NCBI RefSeq assembly: GCF_036046055.1
Contig: NZ_CP107939.1
Location: forward strand, 4,774,001 to 4,838,000
From: Nocardia sp. NBC_00403
GTDB lineage: Bacteria > Actinomycetota > Actinomycetes > Mycobacteriales > Mycobacteriaceae
Length of the DNA: 64,000 nucleotides
Reading direction: 5' to 3'
Below, piece after piece: positions 8,962-17,505 of the stretch; positions within the stretch are counted from its first letter, which is position 1; every line of letters begins with the position of its first letter. The translations under genes and the position numbers were made by a program. The notes under the pieces are model-generated. The model saw only the letters and a list, made by a program, of their open reading frames with translations, was not told the DNA's origin and made no database searches.

Positions 8962-10323
8962 GTGGGGACCGAGCATTCGGTTGCAGATCGTTCCGATATA
9001 GACCAACAAGAGATTCGAGTACTTGTCGAGAACGGCGAGTATTGGCTACGCAATCGCGGCGATATCGCCATGATGACCGTCACCATCGAGCGATTACGAG
9101 AACGCTGGCCGCATGCGCGCATCGGCGTGCTGACCCATCAACCCGCCGTGCTTCAGGCATTGCTGCCGGAGGCGGAACCGATTTGTGGACCCGAGTGGTG
9201 TTGGGGATCGGACAGTTGGCAGGGACGGCTGTCGCGAACCGCGGGCACGAGACTGATCGGACCTGCGGCACTGCGGTGGCGCGCCGCGACCGACGGGCCG
9301 AAGGATCGGCTGCGGGCCCTGCGTTCCAGCGCATGTCTGCGCCGGTACCACGACGAGTCGGAAGCCGAAGCGGCCGGCGCCGAGTTTCCTGTCGAGATCC
9401 CAGCCGCCGTCGCCCACGCGTCGCTGGTCATCGCCCTCGGCGGCGGCTACATGACCGATGTCGATCGCTACCAGGCCAATCGCACCCTCAACCTGCTCGA
9501 ACGCGCTCATGCGTTGGGCATTCCGACCGCGATGGTCGGGCAGGGCATGGGGCCGCTGCGGGATCCGCTGCTGCAGCGCCGTGCCACGCAGGTGTTGCCG
9601 GGCGCCGATTTCATCGCGCTGCGGGAACCGCGCCGCGGCCCGGAACTGCTGAGCGGGTTCGGCGTGGAGCCCGAGCGGGTCATGATCACCGGTGACGACG
9701 CGGTCGAGTTCGGCTATCGGTTGCGCGGCGCTCGGATCGGGACCGATATCGGGCTGTGCCTGCGGGTGGCCGATTATTCGAAGGTCAGTGCGGCCGCCCA
9801 GGCGACGCTCGGCGGGGTGGTCCGGGACCAGGCCGTCGAGCTCGATGCCGGTGTGGTGCCGCTGATCATCTCCGAATACGCCTCGGAGGATCGACTCGCG
9901 ACCTTGCCGCTGCTGGCCGGGGCGGCGCGGACGGCGGCACCGGTCGGGCGTGGCGGCACCGCGCACGATGTGGCACGTCAGGTCGCGCGTTGCAGGCTGC
10001 TTGTAACAAGTGCCTACCATCTAGCGGTATTCGCACTGTCGCAAGGCATTCCTGCGGTCGGAATTACCGCCTCGGAGTACTACGACGACAAGTTTCACGG
10101 CCTGGCCCAAATGTTCGGCACCGGGCTGCAGGTGGTACATCTGAACGATGCGGAGCTCGAGGACAATCTCGGCCGCGCGATCCGGGAGGTATGGGACGAT
10201 GCGCCGGCTGTCCGGGATTCGTTGCGGCAGAAGGCCGTCGATCAGATCGACGCCAGCCGGGCCGGCCTGGAGCGAGTGTTCCGGTTGGTGGAGAGCGGCC
10301 CGGTGCGCCGCGCGACCGTTTAG
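8962..10323 (+). CDS. Polysaccharide pyruvyl transferase-family protein
   Basis: 453 residues from GTG 8962, selected because GGGAGGA at 8948-8954 lies 7 nt upstream; a longer start at GTG 8914 has no such site. Family marks: LVENGEYWLRNRGDIAMMTV near the N-terminus (the N-x-GD entry motif), VIALGGGYMTDVDRYQANRT (about 155-174), GQGMGPLRDPLLQRR, and near the C-terminus VTSAYHLAVFALSQGIPAVG. Characterised members (PF04230, CsaB/WcaK type) move pyruvate from PEP onto cell-wall or exopolysaccharide sugars, while others only resemble them. It is 12 bp upstream of a GT2 gene, so the two probably act on the same glycan. Confidence 0.85.
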   Translation: MGTEHSVADRSDIDQQEIRVLVENGEYWLRNRGDIAMMTVTIERLRERWPHARIGVLTHQPAVLQALLPEAEPICGPEWCWGSDSWQGRLSRTAGTRLIGPAALRWRAATDGPKDRLRALRSSACLRRYHDESEAEAAGAEFPVEIPAAVAHASLVIALGGGYMTDVDRYQANRTLNLLERAHALGIPTAMVGQGMGPLRDPLLQRRATQVLPGADFIALREPRRGPELLSGFGVEPERVMITGDDAVEFGYRLRGARIGTDIGLCLRVADYSKVSAAAQATLGGVVRDQAVELDAGVVPLIISEYASEDRLATLPLLAGAARTAAPVGRGGTAHDVARQVARCRLLVTSAYHLAVFALSQGIPAVGITASEYYDDKFHGLAQMFGTGLQVVHLNDAELEDNLGRAIREVWDDAPAVRDSLRQKAVDQIDASRAGLERVFRLVESGPVRRATV

Positions 10324-10335
10324 GGGGCACCTGTC

Positions 10336-11169
10336 ATGACAACGCTGTCGGTATGCGTTCCGGCCTACAACTCGGCGCGCACACTTGCGACGACGCTGCG
10401 CTCGGTGCTGGAGCAGGATGTGGATTTCGAGCTCGTCGTCCTCGACAACGCGAGCACCGACGCCACCTCCGAGATCGCGCACTCCTTCGACGACCCGCGC
10501 ATCCGGGTGCTCCGCAATAGTTCCGTGCTACCGATCGGCGACAACTGGAACACCGTGATCCGGGCCTCGACCGGAAAGCTCGTGAAGGTGGTCTGCGCCG
10601 ATGACGTGCTGCGACCCGGCGCGCTGACCGCACAGTTGACGGTGATGGCCGACGAGTCGATCGCCATCTGTGCCAGCCGGTTCGAGGTGATCGACGAGGC
10701 GGGCGAGGTACTCGAAACCGATCTCGGTTTGGCCGGGTTGGAGGGCAGGCAGCCGGCCCGTGCGCTGGCACGCACGATCGTGCGCCGCGGGCCCGCCGAT
10801 TTCGGTCCGACCGCGGCGGCGATGTTCCATCGCGAGCACTTCGATCGGGTCGGCGGGCTGCGCGGCGACCTGGTGTTCCCGATGGATGTCGACCTGTTCG
10901 CGCGGGTGTCGTCGTTCGGGGTGTTCTACGGAATGCCCGAAATCACCGCCGCGTGGCGGAATTCATCGTTCAACCTGTGCAGCAGCACCTCGACGGTCAG
11001 CAAGCTCACCGATATGCTCCGCTTCCACCACCGTCTCGCTGGCGACTACCCGGAGTTGGTGAAGCGTGCCGACGTGCTGGCCGGCGACACCCGGCTGGCG
11101 AAGGCGGCGCTGCAGCGGTTGCGGATCCGTACCGTCGCGACGGTACGGCACCGTCCAGATCTGCTCTGA
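10336..11169 (+). CDS. GT2-family glycosyltransferase
   Basis: 277 residues. MTTLSVCVPAYNSARTLATT at the N-terminus and LDNASTDAT (36-44) are the GT-A nucleotide-sugar binding elements; KVVCADDVLRPGAL (84-97) contains the metal-binding D-D. MDVDLFARVSSFGVFY (about 180-195) is the acceptor-side ED-like region. Soluble inverting glycosyltransferase; no membrane segment is visible. ATG at 10336 follows GGGGGCAC. It lies in an apparent operon with the pyruvyl-transferase-like gene and ends at a bidirectional hairpin shared with the porin gene. Confidence 0.9.
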   Translation: MTTLSVCVPAYNSARTLATTLRSVLEQDVDFELVVLDNASTDATSEIAHSFDDPRIRVLRNSSVLPIGDNWNTVIRASTGKLVKVVCADDVLRPGALTAQLTVMADESIAICASRFEVIDEAGEVLETDLGLAGLEGRQPARALARTIVRRGPADFGPTAAAMFHREHFDRVGGLRGDLVFPMDVDLFARVSSFGVFYGMPEITAAWRNSSFNLCSSTSTVSKLTDMLRFHHRLAGDYPELVKRADVLAGDTRLAKAALQRLRIRTVATVRHRPDLL

Positions 11170-11205
11170 ACGGCCCGCTCTCGGCTCTGTACGCCCTCGA
11201 CGACG

Positions 11206-11236
11206 AACGTGGTGCCCCCGGAAAGGACACCACGTT
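11206..11236. terminator. Bidirectional hairpin between convergent genes
   Basis: Perfect 9-bp stem AACGTGGTG (11206-11214) with CACCACGTT (11228-11236) and a 13-nt loop. It lies between the GT2 stop and the porin stop. No T-tract follows, as is common in actinobacteria. Confidence 0.6.
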
Positions 11237-11250
11237 AGGTCTTTCCGAGG

Positions 11251-11889
11251 TCAGATGGTCCAGAGCCTGCCGTAGGTGATCACTGTGTCGCCGCTGGAAC
11301 TGACCACCCGGACGAACGGACGGATGTTGGTCGGGCCGAGGACACCGGTGACAGTGCCGTGGAAACCGGACATCCGGATGAATCCTGAAGAACCGGAGAT
11401 GTCGCCGCCCGCGCATTCGACCGTCTGGATGCCGGGGCCGAAACCGACCTCGAGCTGAATGCCGCCGCGCGGGATCAGGTCGTTGAGCTTCAGCAACGCA
11501 CCTTCGCTGCCGCCGAGATCTAGTCCGAGACTCGGTGACGACCACTCGAATCGCAATTTTCCATTGAGGGTGGCCGGGAATCCGACCATATAGCCGACGG
11601 TGATGTGGCCGGTCCAGTCCTCCGCGTCCGGGCCGGAGATCTGGAAGGCCGCCTCACCGTTGTGGAACCACTCGCGGGTCAACGGGTTTCCGTCCAGCGG
11701 TGCCACGAAATCGATGCGAGTATCGGATTGGATTGCCTCGACCATACGGTCGCTGTGGTCGACGACTTGATTGGTGCTGTCGATGGCGGCCGCTGCGGTG
11801 CCGTTCGCGAAGATCAGGCCCGACGCGACGACCGAGGCCATGGCAAAAATGCGCAGACTCCGGCTACGGAACGGTGCTGTTTCCCTCAT
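11251..11889 (-). CDS. MspA-family outer-membrane porin
   Basis: 212 residues from ATG 11889, which has AGGGGAT about 8 nt upstream; the frame is open 10 codons further. N-terminal signal peptide with a hydrophobic core (FAMASVVASGLIFANGTAAA) and cleavage near AAA. The mature part has alternating strands typical of MspA: NGEAAFQISGPDAEDWTGHI, VGYMVGFPATLNG, and a C-terminal GPTNIRPFVRVVSSSGDTVI. MspA porins form octameric channels in the mycolic-acid outer membrane, so this gene marks the host as a mycolata member. It sits inside the polysaccharide locus, but a joint role with the glycan genes is not shown. Confidence 0.9.
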   Translation of the reverse strand: MRETAPFRSRSLRIFAMASVVASGLIFANGTAAAAIDSTNQVVDHSDRMVEAIQSDTRIDFVAPLDGNPLTREWFHNGEAAFQISGPDAEDWTGHITVGYMVGFPATLNGKLRFEWSSPSLGLDLGGSEGALLKLNDLIPRGGIQLEVGFGPGIQTVECAGGDISGSSGFIRMSGFHGTVTGVLGPTNIRPFVRVVSSSGDTVITYGRLWTI

Positions 11890-12087
11890 CAGATTTATCC
11901 CCTTGGATTCCCCTCGCACTGCCGAGCGCTGCCGCGCTCGACGCCCGACCCCCCCGGCTCATGGGGGCGACAAGCCCTTCAATCGTCCCGGGTGGGCTGG
12001 TGGTGGTAAATAAAACTAGTCATGTCAACTACGTTGGGTTGATTCAGCAACAATCCGGTTTCGGCACAGCGAATTCAACGCAATATT

Positions 12088-13200
12088 TCACCATCCCTCC
12101 GAGGGGCCCGCCGGGTCGTCGAGCACCCAACGTCCTTCCAGCTCCGGGAACTCGGCTCGAACCTCGGGCAGCAGGTCACGCAGTGTCAGCAGCACCGAAT
12201 CCGGTCGGGCCGAGACGAGTTCGGCGGGGGAGATGATCGGAATATCGGTGCCGGGCATCCGGCGTCCGTGTTTGGCGGGCGAGGCGTCGGCTACCGCCGC
12301 GACGAGTCCGCGGTGCAGGCCGGCCAGGCTGAACAGCGCCACCGCACGGGAGGCGGCGCCATAGGCGTACACGCGTTGTCCGCATGCGGTGGTCGCTTCC
12401 AACCAAGCCCGCAACATTTCGGCATGCTGGTCGGTCGTGTGCTGGAGCCCCCGTAGGGCGGCAACATCGGTGTGTTCCGCCTCCGCGGCCAGTACGGCCT
12501 GCACCGCTCGATCGGGCTCGACCGCACCGTGTACTGCACCGACCAATACGGTTCCGCCGTAGAGGTCGAATTCCCATGCCGTCGCTACGCTCATGCCTGC
12601 CGACTTCAGCAATCGGCCGAGTGCGGCCAGCGAATAGTAAGCAAAGTGTCCGTGCCTCAGCGCGTTCCACTGACCCGCCGAGACGATGGTGGCCAGCGAG
12701 TGGTACTGGATCAGCAGCAACCCGTCCGGCGCGGTGGCGGCGGCACGGTCCTTGACTGCCGCGGCCTGATCCGGTTCGTGCATGATGCCGAAGCAGTCGA
12801 GCACGATGTCGGCAGGCTCCGCGCTGGTCCGGAATCCGCGTTCGGCGAGCAGCGGCAGCCAGGTGCCGCCGTGCGGACTGCCGAACTCGCGCACCGTGGT
12901 CCCGCGCAGCAGACCCGCCTGCGCGACCCGGGCGATCGCATCGGCGGCCTGATCGCGCAGCGCCTGCGGTTCCACGCCGCGCGGCTCCTCGGTGCGGGTG
13001 TCGTCGTCGGCCAGCTGCGCGAGCCCACACGCCTCGCACATATCCATGCGGAGCGGATGCGCGTCTTCCTCGACCCCGATCGCCGCGTGGGCGCTGGGGA
13101 AGTAGTCGGCGGCGGGCACGGCGCCGAGATCGAGCACCGTTGTCAGCCGGTCGCTTCCGCAACCGCGGCAAGGGCTACCGTCGGCGTTCACGACAGCCAC
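12088..13200 (-). CDS. C-methyltransferase-like protein with degenerate active-site motif
   Basis: 370 residues. The N-terminal zinc-ribbon Cys pairs are present (CRGC at 11-14, CEAC at 55-58), as in sugar C-3 methyltransferases of the TylC3/NovU/TcaB9 type, and the C-terminal domain has VYAYGAASRAVALFSLAGL and GTDIPIISPAELVSARPD. The central SAM domain is weakened: motif I reads VREFGSPHGGTWL and the intervening region is shorter than in the paralogue at 16231-17505. Where that paralogue has IYHEHFQYYT, this one has LRHGHFAYYS (181-190), losing the Tyr and Glu. It may be an altered or non-catalytic partner. GTG start at 13200, only 20 bp from the divergent rfbC-like start. Confidence 0.8.
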   Translation of the reverse strand: MAVVNADGSPCRGCGSDRLTTVLDLGAVPAADYFPSAHAAIGVEEDAHPLRMDMCEACGLAQLADDDTRTEEPRGVEPQALRDQAADAIARVAQAGLLRGTTVREFGSPHGGTWLPLLAERGFRTSAEPADIVLDCFGIMHEPDQAAAVKDRAAATAPDGLLLIQYHSLATIVSAGQWNALRHGHFAYYSLAALGRLLKSAGMSVATAWEFDLYGGTVLVGAVHGAVEPDRAVQAVLAAEAEHTDVAALRGLQHTTDQHAEMLRAWLEATTACGQRVYAYGAASRAVALFSLAGLHRGLVAAVADASPAKHGRRMPGTDIPIISPAELVSARPDSVLLTLRDLLPEVRAEFPELEGRWVLDDPAGPSEGW

Positions 13201-13220
13201 AGTCGTGACACCATGGCCAC

Positions 13221-13775
13221 GTGCGTATCGAGCCGACCGAACTCGCCGATGTCCTTGTCCTGGCGCCGGAGCCCTTTCGTGACGAACGCGGGCTGTTCAC
13301 CAGGACTTTCGATGCCGAGGAGTTCGAAGCCGCGCTGGGTGTGCCCGGTGCCGCGGCAGCGTTCCTGCAGGACTCGCAGTCGCGGTCGATGCGCGGGGTG
13401 GTCCGGGGCATGCACGGCCGCTCCGGGCGCGGCGAGGCGAAACTGGTGCGGTGCGCGAACGGCGCGGTGCACGATGTGCTTGTCGACATCCGGCCCTCGT
13501 CGCCGACCTTCGGGCAGCAGCAGTCTTTCCGGCTCGACGACAACGACTTCCGGCACCTGTACGTGCCGCCCGGGTTCCTGCACGGTTTCCAGGCGCTCAC
13601 CGCGACGGCCGACGTGTGCTATCGCATCGACCGTCCGCATGATCCGACCGAGGACATCGGTGTTGCTTATGACGATCCGGACCTCGCCATCGGCTGGCCG
13701 TTGCCGGTCACCGTCGTCTCCGCCCGCGACCGCGCCGCGGGCAGTTGGCAGCACCTGGTCACACGAGTGCGGTGA
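13221..13775 (+). CDS. rfbC: RmlC-type NDP-4-keto-sugar 3,5-epimerase
   Basis: 184 residues, usual length for RmlC. PFRDERGLFTRTF (18-30), then MRGVVRGMHGRSGRGEAKLV (57-76) with the catalytic His at 65, and DVLVDIRPSSPTFG (85-98). HLYVPPGFLHGFQALTATAD with VCYRIDRP contains the conserved Tyr near 134, and YDDPDLAIGWP is the C-terminal motif. The usual RGLHYQ is RGMHGR here. It acts in the cytoplasm on a 4-keto-6-deoxy NDP-sugar. It stands alone on the plus strand among minus-strand sugar genes, overlapping the 3' end of the epimerase gene by 17 bp in convergent orientation. Confidence 0.85.
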   Translation: MRIEPTELADVLVLAPEPFRDERGLFTRTFDAEEFEAALGVPGAAAAFLQDSQSRSMRGVVRGMHGRSGRGEAKLVRCANGAVHDVLVDIRPSSPTFGQQQSFRLDDNDFRHLYVPPGFLHGFQALTATADVCYRIDRPHDPTEDIGVAYDDPDLAIGWPLPVTVVSARDRAAGSWQHLVTRVR

Positions 13776-14808
13776 CACCCCGACCGCCGACCCGCCGCAT
13801 CGAAGCGTCGAGAATCCCGGCGTCGCGAAGTTTCTCGAGGTGCGGCAGTCTGGTGAACCGGTGGAAAAAGTCGTCACTGGTGAGTCCCCTGGCTGTGTAT
13901 TCCTGATACAGCTCTTGCGCGCCCGCCGGAATGGTCCATGCGGCATGGAAGCCGATGGCTTCGCGCGCGGCGGAGAAGTCGACGCGATAGGAGCGCGGAT
14001 CGGCGCCGCTCTCCCCGGTGATGTTGAGCCGCGAACCCGGGACCGCGTCCACCACCGCCTGCGCGATGTCCGCGACGGTCAGGTTGTTGGCCTCGGTGCC
14101 GATATTGAACGCGCGGCAGTGAATCGCCTCGGTCGGCGCGGTGAGGCAGGTCGCGAAGGCGGTCGCGATGTCGGCCGCGTGCACCAGTGGGCGCCACGGC
14201 GTTCCATCGGAGAGCACCTTCACCTCCCCGGTGAGCACTGCGTACCCGACCAGATTGTTCAGCACGATGTCCGCGCGCAGCCGCGGCGAGAAGCCGAATG
14301 CCGTGGCATTGCGGAGAAAGACCGGAGTGAAGTCGGCGTCGGCCAGTGCTGCGACGTCGTCCTCGACGCGTACCTTGCTCTCGGCGTAGGGCGTGATCGG
14401 CTTCAATGGTGCGTCTTCGGTGACCAGCTCTTCGCCGGCCGCACCGTACACCGAGCAGGTCGAGGCATACAGGAAGCGCGCGACGCCCGCCGCTTTCGCG
14501 AGCCGGGCCAGCCGGACCGACGCGTGATGGTTGATGTCGTAGGTGATCTCGGGATGCAACGCGCCCAGCGGGTCGTTCGACAGCGCGGCGAGGTGGATCA
14601 CCGCGTCGAAACCGGCGAGTTGCTCGACGGTCACATCGCGTAGGTCGACGGCGATGCCGGGCGGATCGCCGGGCAGCGCGCCGAGCACGCAATCGGCGAA
14701 GAACCCGGAATCGAGCCCGACCACGTCGTGCCCGTCGGCGCGCAGCACCGGAACCATCACGGTTCCGAGGTACCCCTGGTGCCCGGTGACCAGAACTCGC
14801 ATGCTCAT
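13759..14808 (-). CDS. NAD-dependent NDP-sugar epimerase/dehydratase (extended SDR)
   Basis: 349 residues. Glycine motif VTGHQGYLG (7-15) for NAD(P); VIHLAALSNDP (70-80); FLYASTCSVYGAA (112-124) with the catalytic Ser/Thr; PYAESK (140-145) carrying the Tyr and Lys of the active site; RNATAFGFSPRLRADIVLNN. ATG 14808 has GGGAGGGAA directly upstream and overlaps the deacetylase stop as ATGA. Part of the minus-strand sugar-nucleotide operon 17505-13759. Substrate (4-epimerase, 4,6-dehydratase or 4-reductase) cannot be decided from sequence alone. Confidence 0.85.
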   Translation of the reverse strand: MSMRVLVTGHQGYLGTVMVPVLRADGHDVVGLDSGFFADCVLGALPGDPPGIAVDLRDVTVEQLAGFDAVIHLAALSNDPLGALHPEITYDINHHASVRLARLAKAAGVARFLYASTCSVYGAAGEELVTEDAPLKPITPYAESKVRVEDDVAALADADFTPVFLRNATAFGFSPRLRADIVLNNLVGYAVLTGEVKVLSDGTPWRPLVHAADIATAFATCLTAPTEAIHCRAFNIGTEANNLTVADIAQAVVDAVPGSRLNITGESGADPRSYRVDFSAAREAIGFHAAWTIPAGAQELYQEYTARGLTSDDFFHRFTRLPHLEKLRDAGILDASMRRVGGRGVTALV

Positions 14809-15455
14809 TTCCCTCCCAAATCGAGGACAACCTTATCGATCACGAATGCCTCGGCGTACTCGGCCCGGCACTGCACACCGCGCAGTCGGGCCAGGCCGGT
14901 GAACGCCTGCTCGTCGAACCAGTCGCGGCCTGCCTGCGACGGATAGTGCTTCAGCAGCAGCCTGGCCTTCGCCTCCGTGAATTCCGTGCTGACCGGGTGG
15001 AATACGGTCGGCTGCGGGGTATCGGTCTCCCACTTGAGGATCTCGTAGCCGAGTATCAGGTGGTCGCGGAACTCGGTGGGGACCAGCTCCGCGAGCAGCC
15101 GATGGTCCTGGTGGGCATCGCCGCGCTGTGGCGCGAAGACCAGATCCGGATCCGCCTTGCCACGGAAGTGCTGCACGGCGTTCTTGATTCGGTCCCAGTG
15201 CGCGGGCGCTCTGCCATCGGGAACATCGAGCACGGTGAGATCGAGATCGGCATTCGGACAGAATTCGGCCAGCGCCGTCTGCTCCTCGAACTCCCGCTCA
15301 CTGTCGCCGCCGGAAATCACCAGGGCGCGGACCCGCAGACCGGGATGCTTCCCAGCCAGCGTCAGCAGGGTGGCGCCCATACCGATGGCGATGTCGTCGC
15401 AATGCGCGCCGAGCACAGCTATTTCGGTCAGCGGTGCGGTGGTCAGCGCGATCAT
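14805..15455 (-). CDS. PIG-L family (LmbE-like) deacetylase
   Basis: 216 residues from ATG 15455, which overlaps the upstream stop as ATGA. VLGAHCDDIAIGMGATLL holds the HxDD zinc/catalytic motif (AHCDD replaces the common AHPDD), and FAPQRGDAHQDHRLLAELVP holds the HxDH motif that supplies the third zinc ligand. Members remove N-acetyl groups from GlcNAc-like sugars; here the natural substrate would be an N-acetylated sugar nucleotide or glycan intermediate. Overlaps on both sides place it firmly in the sugar-nucleotide operon. Confidence 0.87.
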   Translation of the reverse strand: MIALTTAPLTEIAVLGAHCDDIAIGMGATLLTLAGKHPGLRVRALVISGGDSEREFEEQTALAEFCPNADLDLTVLDVPDGRAPAHWDRIKNAVQHFRGKADPDLVFAPQRGDAHQDHRLLAELVPTEFRDHLILGYEILKWETDTPQPTVFHPVSTEFTEAKARLLLKHYPSQAGRDWFDEQAFTGLARLRGVQCRAEYAEAFVIDKVVLDLGGK

Positions 15456-16234
15456 GCGTCCTGCTTCTCCCACACCATCCACGGACGAACGCCGGTGCGA
15501 TAGCCCGCGTCGAGCTCGGCGCGTTCTTTGAACGTGTCGGCGGGCTTCCAGAAGCCTTCGTGCTGGTAGCCGAACAACCGCCCCTGTCCGGCCAGGGCGC
15601 CGCAGGCGTCTTCGACGAGATCGCCGCCCGGCGGCAGCAGGTCGAGAACCTCCTGGGTGAGCACGAAGTAGCCGCCGTTCTCCCAGATCGGCATCCGCGA
15701 CACCGGCATGATTTCTTTGACTTCGCCGTTCGCCGTCACGTCGACGCAGTGGAACGACGACTGCGGTGGTACGACCATCATCGATGCGGCGGCGCCGGAA
15801 GCGGTGAACTTCTCGATCATCTCGTCCAACGGCGCGTCGGTGAGGACATCGGCATAGTTGGCAAGGAAGGTCTCTTCGCCTTCGAGATAGGGGCGCACCC
15901 GGCGCAGCCGTTCGCCGATCGCCGACTGGACGCCGGTGTCGACGAAGGTGATCGACCAGTCACTGATGTCGCTGTGCAGCAATTCGACACGACCGTCACG
16001 GATCACGAAGTCGTTGGACACCGATTCCTGGTAGTTCAGGAAGAAGTTTTTGATGTGCTGGGCGCCGTAGCCGAGGCACAGGATGAATTCTTTGTGCCCG
16101 AAGTGTGCGTAGTAGCGCATGACGTGCCACAGCAGCGGCCGGGGGCCGACCATCTGCATCGGCTTGGGGATCACGTCGTCGGTGCCGTCACGCATCCGCA
16201 TGCCGTAGCCGCCACAGAACAGCACAACCTTCAT
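15452..16234 (-). CDS. rfbF: Glucose-1-phosphate cytidylyltransferase-like nucleotidyltransferase
   Basis: 260 residues, the usual RfbF length, from ATG 16234 overlapping the methyltransferase stop (ATGA). MKVVLFCGGYGMRMRDGTDD then VIPKPMQMVGPRPLLWHVMR is the nucleotide-binding start with the KPM motif. FILCLGYGAQHIKNFFLNY and ITFVDTGVQSAIGERLRRV match the CDP-glucose pyrophosphorylase pattern; FLANYADVLTD is the metal-binding region. Predicted to make the activated hexose (CDP- or similar) that the SDR, epimerase, deacetylase and methyltransferase then modify. The nucleotide used is inference. Confidence 0.82.
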   Translation of the reverse strand: MKVVLFCGGYGMRMRDGTDDVIPKPMQMVGPRPLLWHVMRYYAHFGHKEFILCLGYGAQHIKNFFLNYQESVSNDFVIRDGRVELLHSDISDWSITFVDTGVQSAIGERLRRVRPYLEGEETFLANYADVLTDAPLDEMIEKFTASGAAASMMVVPPQSSFHCVDVTANGEVKEIMPVSRMPIWENGGYFVLTQEVLDLLPPGGDLVEDACGALAGQGRLFGYQHEGFWKPADTFKERAELDAGYRTGVRPWMVWEKQDA

Positions 16235-17505
16235 CGCGCAGGCCTTTCGGTGTTTTGATTGCTCGGATCGGCGCCGGAGTCCAGCGCGGCGAAGTGCAGC
16301 GTGGGTAGTGGATAGACGAGCTGGGCGCCCCATTCGGTGATGTGGCGAAGCTGCTCGGTGATCTCGGCTTCGAGATTCCAGGGCAGGACCAGCACGACAT
16401 CGGGCCGATCGTTGTCGATCCGCCCGGGCTCGTGGATCGGAATCCTGGTGCCTGGCGTGAACTTCCCGTGCTTATACGGGTTTCGGTCGACCGTATAGTC
16501 GAGCAGATCTGGCCGGATGCCGCAATAGTTGAGCAGCGTGTTGCCTTTGCCCGGTGCGCCGTAGCCGACCACGCGTTTGCCTTCGGCGCGCTGTTCGAGC
16601 AGGAAGCGAAGCAGCTCCTGCCGCACCGCGTCGGCACGGGGTTGCAGGTCACGGTAGCCGGCGACGTCGTGGAGACCGGCGGCTTCTTCGGTGCGGAGCA
16701 CCTCGAGCATCCGCTCGCTCGGCCCGTCGGCGACCGCCTCGGGCCGTGCCCAGAGCCGAATCGAGCCGCCGTGGGTGGCAAGCAGTTCGACATCGACCAC
16801 CGTCAATCCGGCGGTGGCGAGGGCCCGCTGGGCCGAGAGCACCGTGTAGTACTGGAAGTGTTCGTGGTAGATCGTATCGAACTGGCCCAGGCGCATCAGG
16901 TTCAGCGCGTGGTGCACCTCGATGGAAAGCCAGCCGTCGTCGGCCATGAGCTCGCGCAGCCCGCGAGTGAAACCGCGCAGGTCGGGGACGTGCGCATAGA
17001 CATTGTTGGCGACGACCAGGTTCGCGGGCCCGTGCTGGGCGCGGACCTTCGCGGCGGAATCCTCGTCCAGGAAAGCGGTTTCGGTGGGTACGCCTGCCAG
17101 CCGGGCGGCTGCGCCGACATTGACCGACGGCTCGATCCCCAGGCACCTGATCCCCGCAGCGACTGCGTGCTGCAGCAGGTAGCCGTCGTTGCTTGCAGCT
17201 TCCACTATGAACGAATCCGGTCCGAGGCCGAGCTTTTCGATGGCGTGGGTCACAAAAGCTTCGGCATGCCGAACCCAGCTATCGGAATATGATGCGAAGT
17301 AGGCATACTCGGTGAATGTTTCCTCGGGCGTGATCAATGCCGGAATTTGCAGAAGGAGACACTCGTCACACAAACGCAGGTGCAGTGGGAAGGTGGGTTC
17401 GGCGAGATCGAGTTCGGCTGCGGCGAGAAACTTCTCGCACGGTGGGGTCGCGCCGAGGTCGAGAACGCTTGATAGCTTATTGGAATCACAGAGTCGACAA
17501 CGCAT
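16231..17505 (-). CDS. NDP-sugar C-methyltransferase (TylC3/NovU/TcaB9 type)
   Basis: 424 residues, typical family length. N-terminal zinc site C3/C6 with C46/C49 (CRLC and CDEC); SAM motif VEAASNDGYLLQ (101-112); VVANNVYAHVPDLRGF; the active-site signature IYHEHFQYYT (212-221); C-terminal domain with VVGYGAPGKGNTLLNYCGI and PGRIDNDRPDVVLVLPWN. The family adds a methyl group at C-3 of a 4-keto deoxysugar, producing branched sugars. First gene of the minus-strand sugar-nucleotide operon, ending at 13759. Its more degenerate relative is at 12088-13200. Confidence 0.9.
   Translation of the reverse strand: MRCRLCDSNKLSSVLDLGATPPCEKFLAAAELDLAEPTFPLHLRLCDECLLLQIPALITPEETFTEYAYFASYSDSWVRHAEAFVTHAIEKLGLGPDSFIVEAASNDGYLLQHAVAAGIRCLGIEPSVNVGAAARLAGVPTETAFLDEDSAAKVRAQHGPANLVVANNVYAHVPDLRGFTRGLRELMADDGWLSIEVHHALNLMRLGQFDTIYHEHFQYYTVLSAQRALATAGLTVVDVELLATHGGSIRLWARPEAVADGPSERMLEVLRTEEAAGLHDVAGYRDLQPRADAVRQELLRFLLEQRAEGKRVVGYGAPGKGNTLLNYCGIRPDLLDYTVDRNPYKHGKFTPGTRIPIHEPGRIDNDRPDVVLVLPWNLEAEITEQLRHITEWGAQLVYPLPTLHFAALDSGADPSNQNTERPAR

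Noticed and set aside
12472..14643. 723-codon plus-strand open frame
   Set aside because: Crosses three recognised genes on both strands; includes the RmlC region in the wrong frame.
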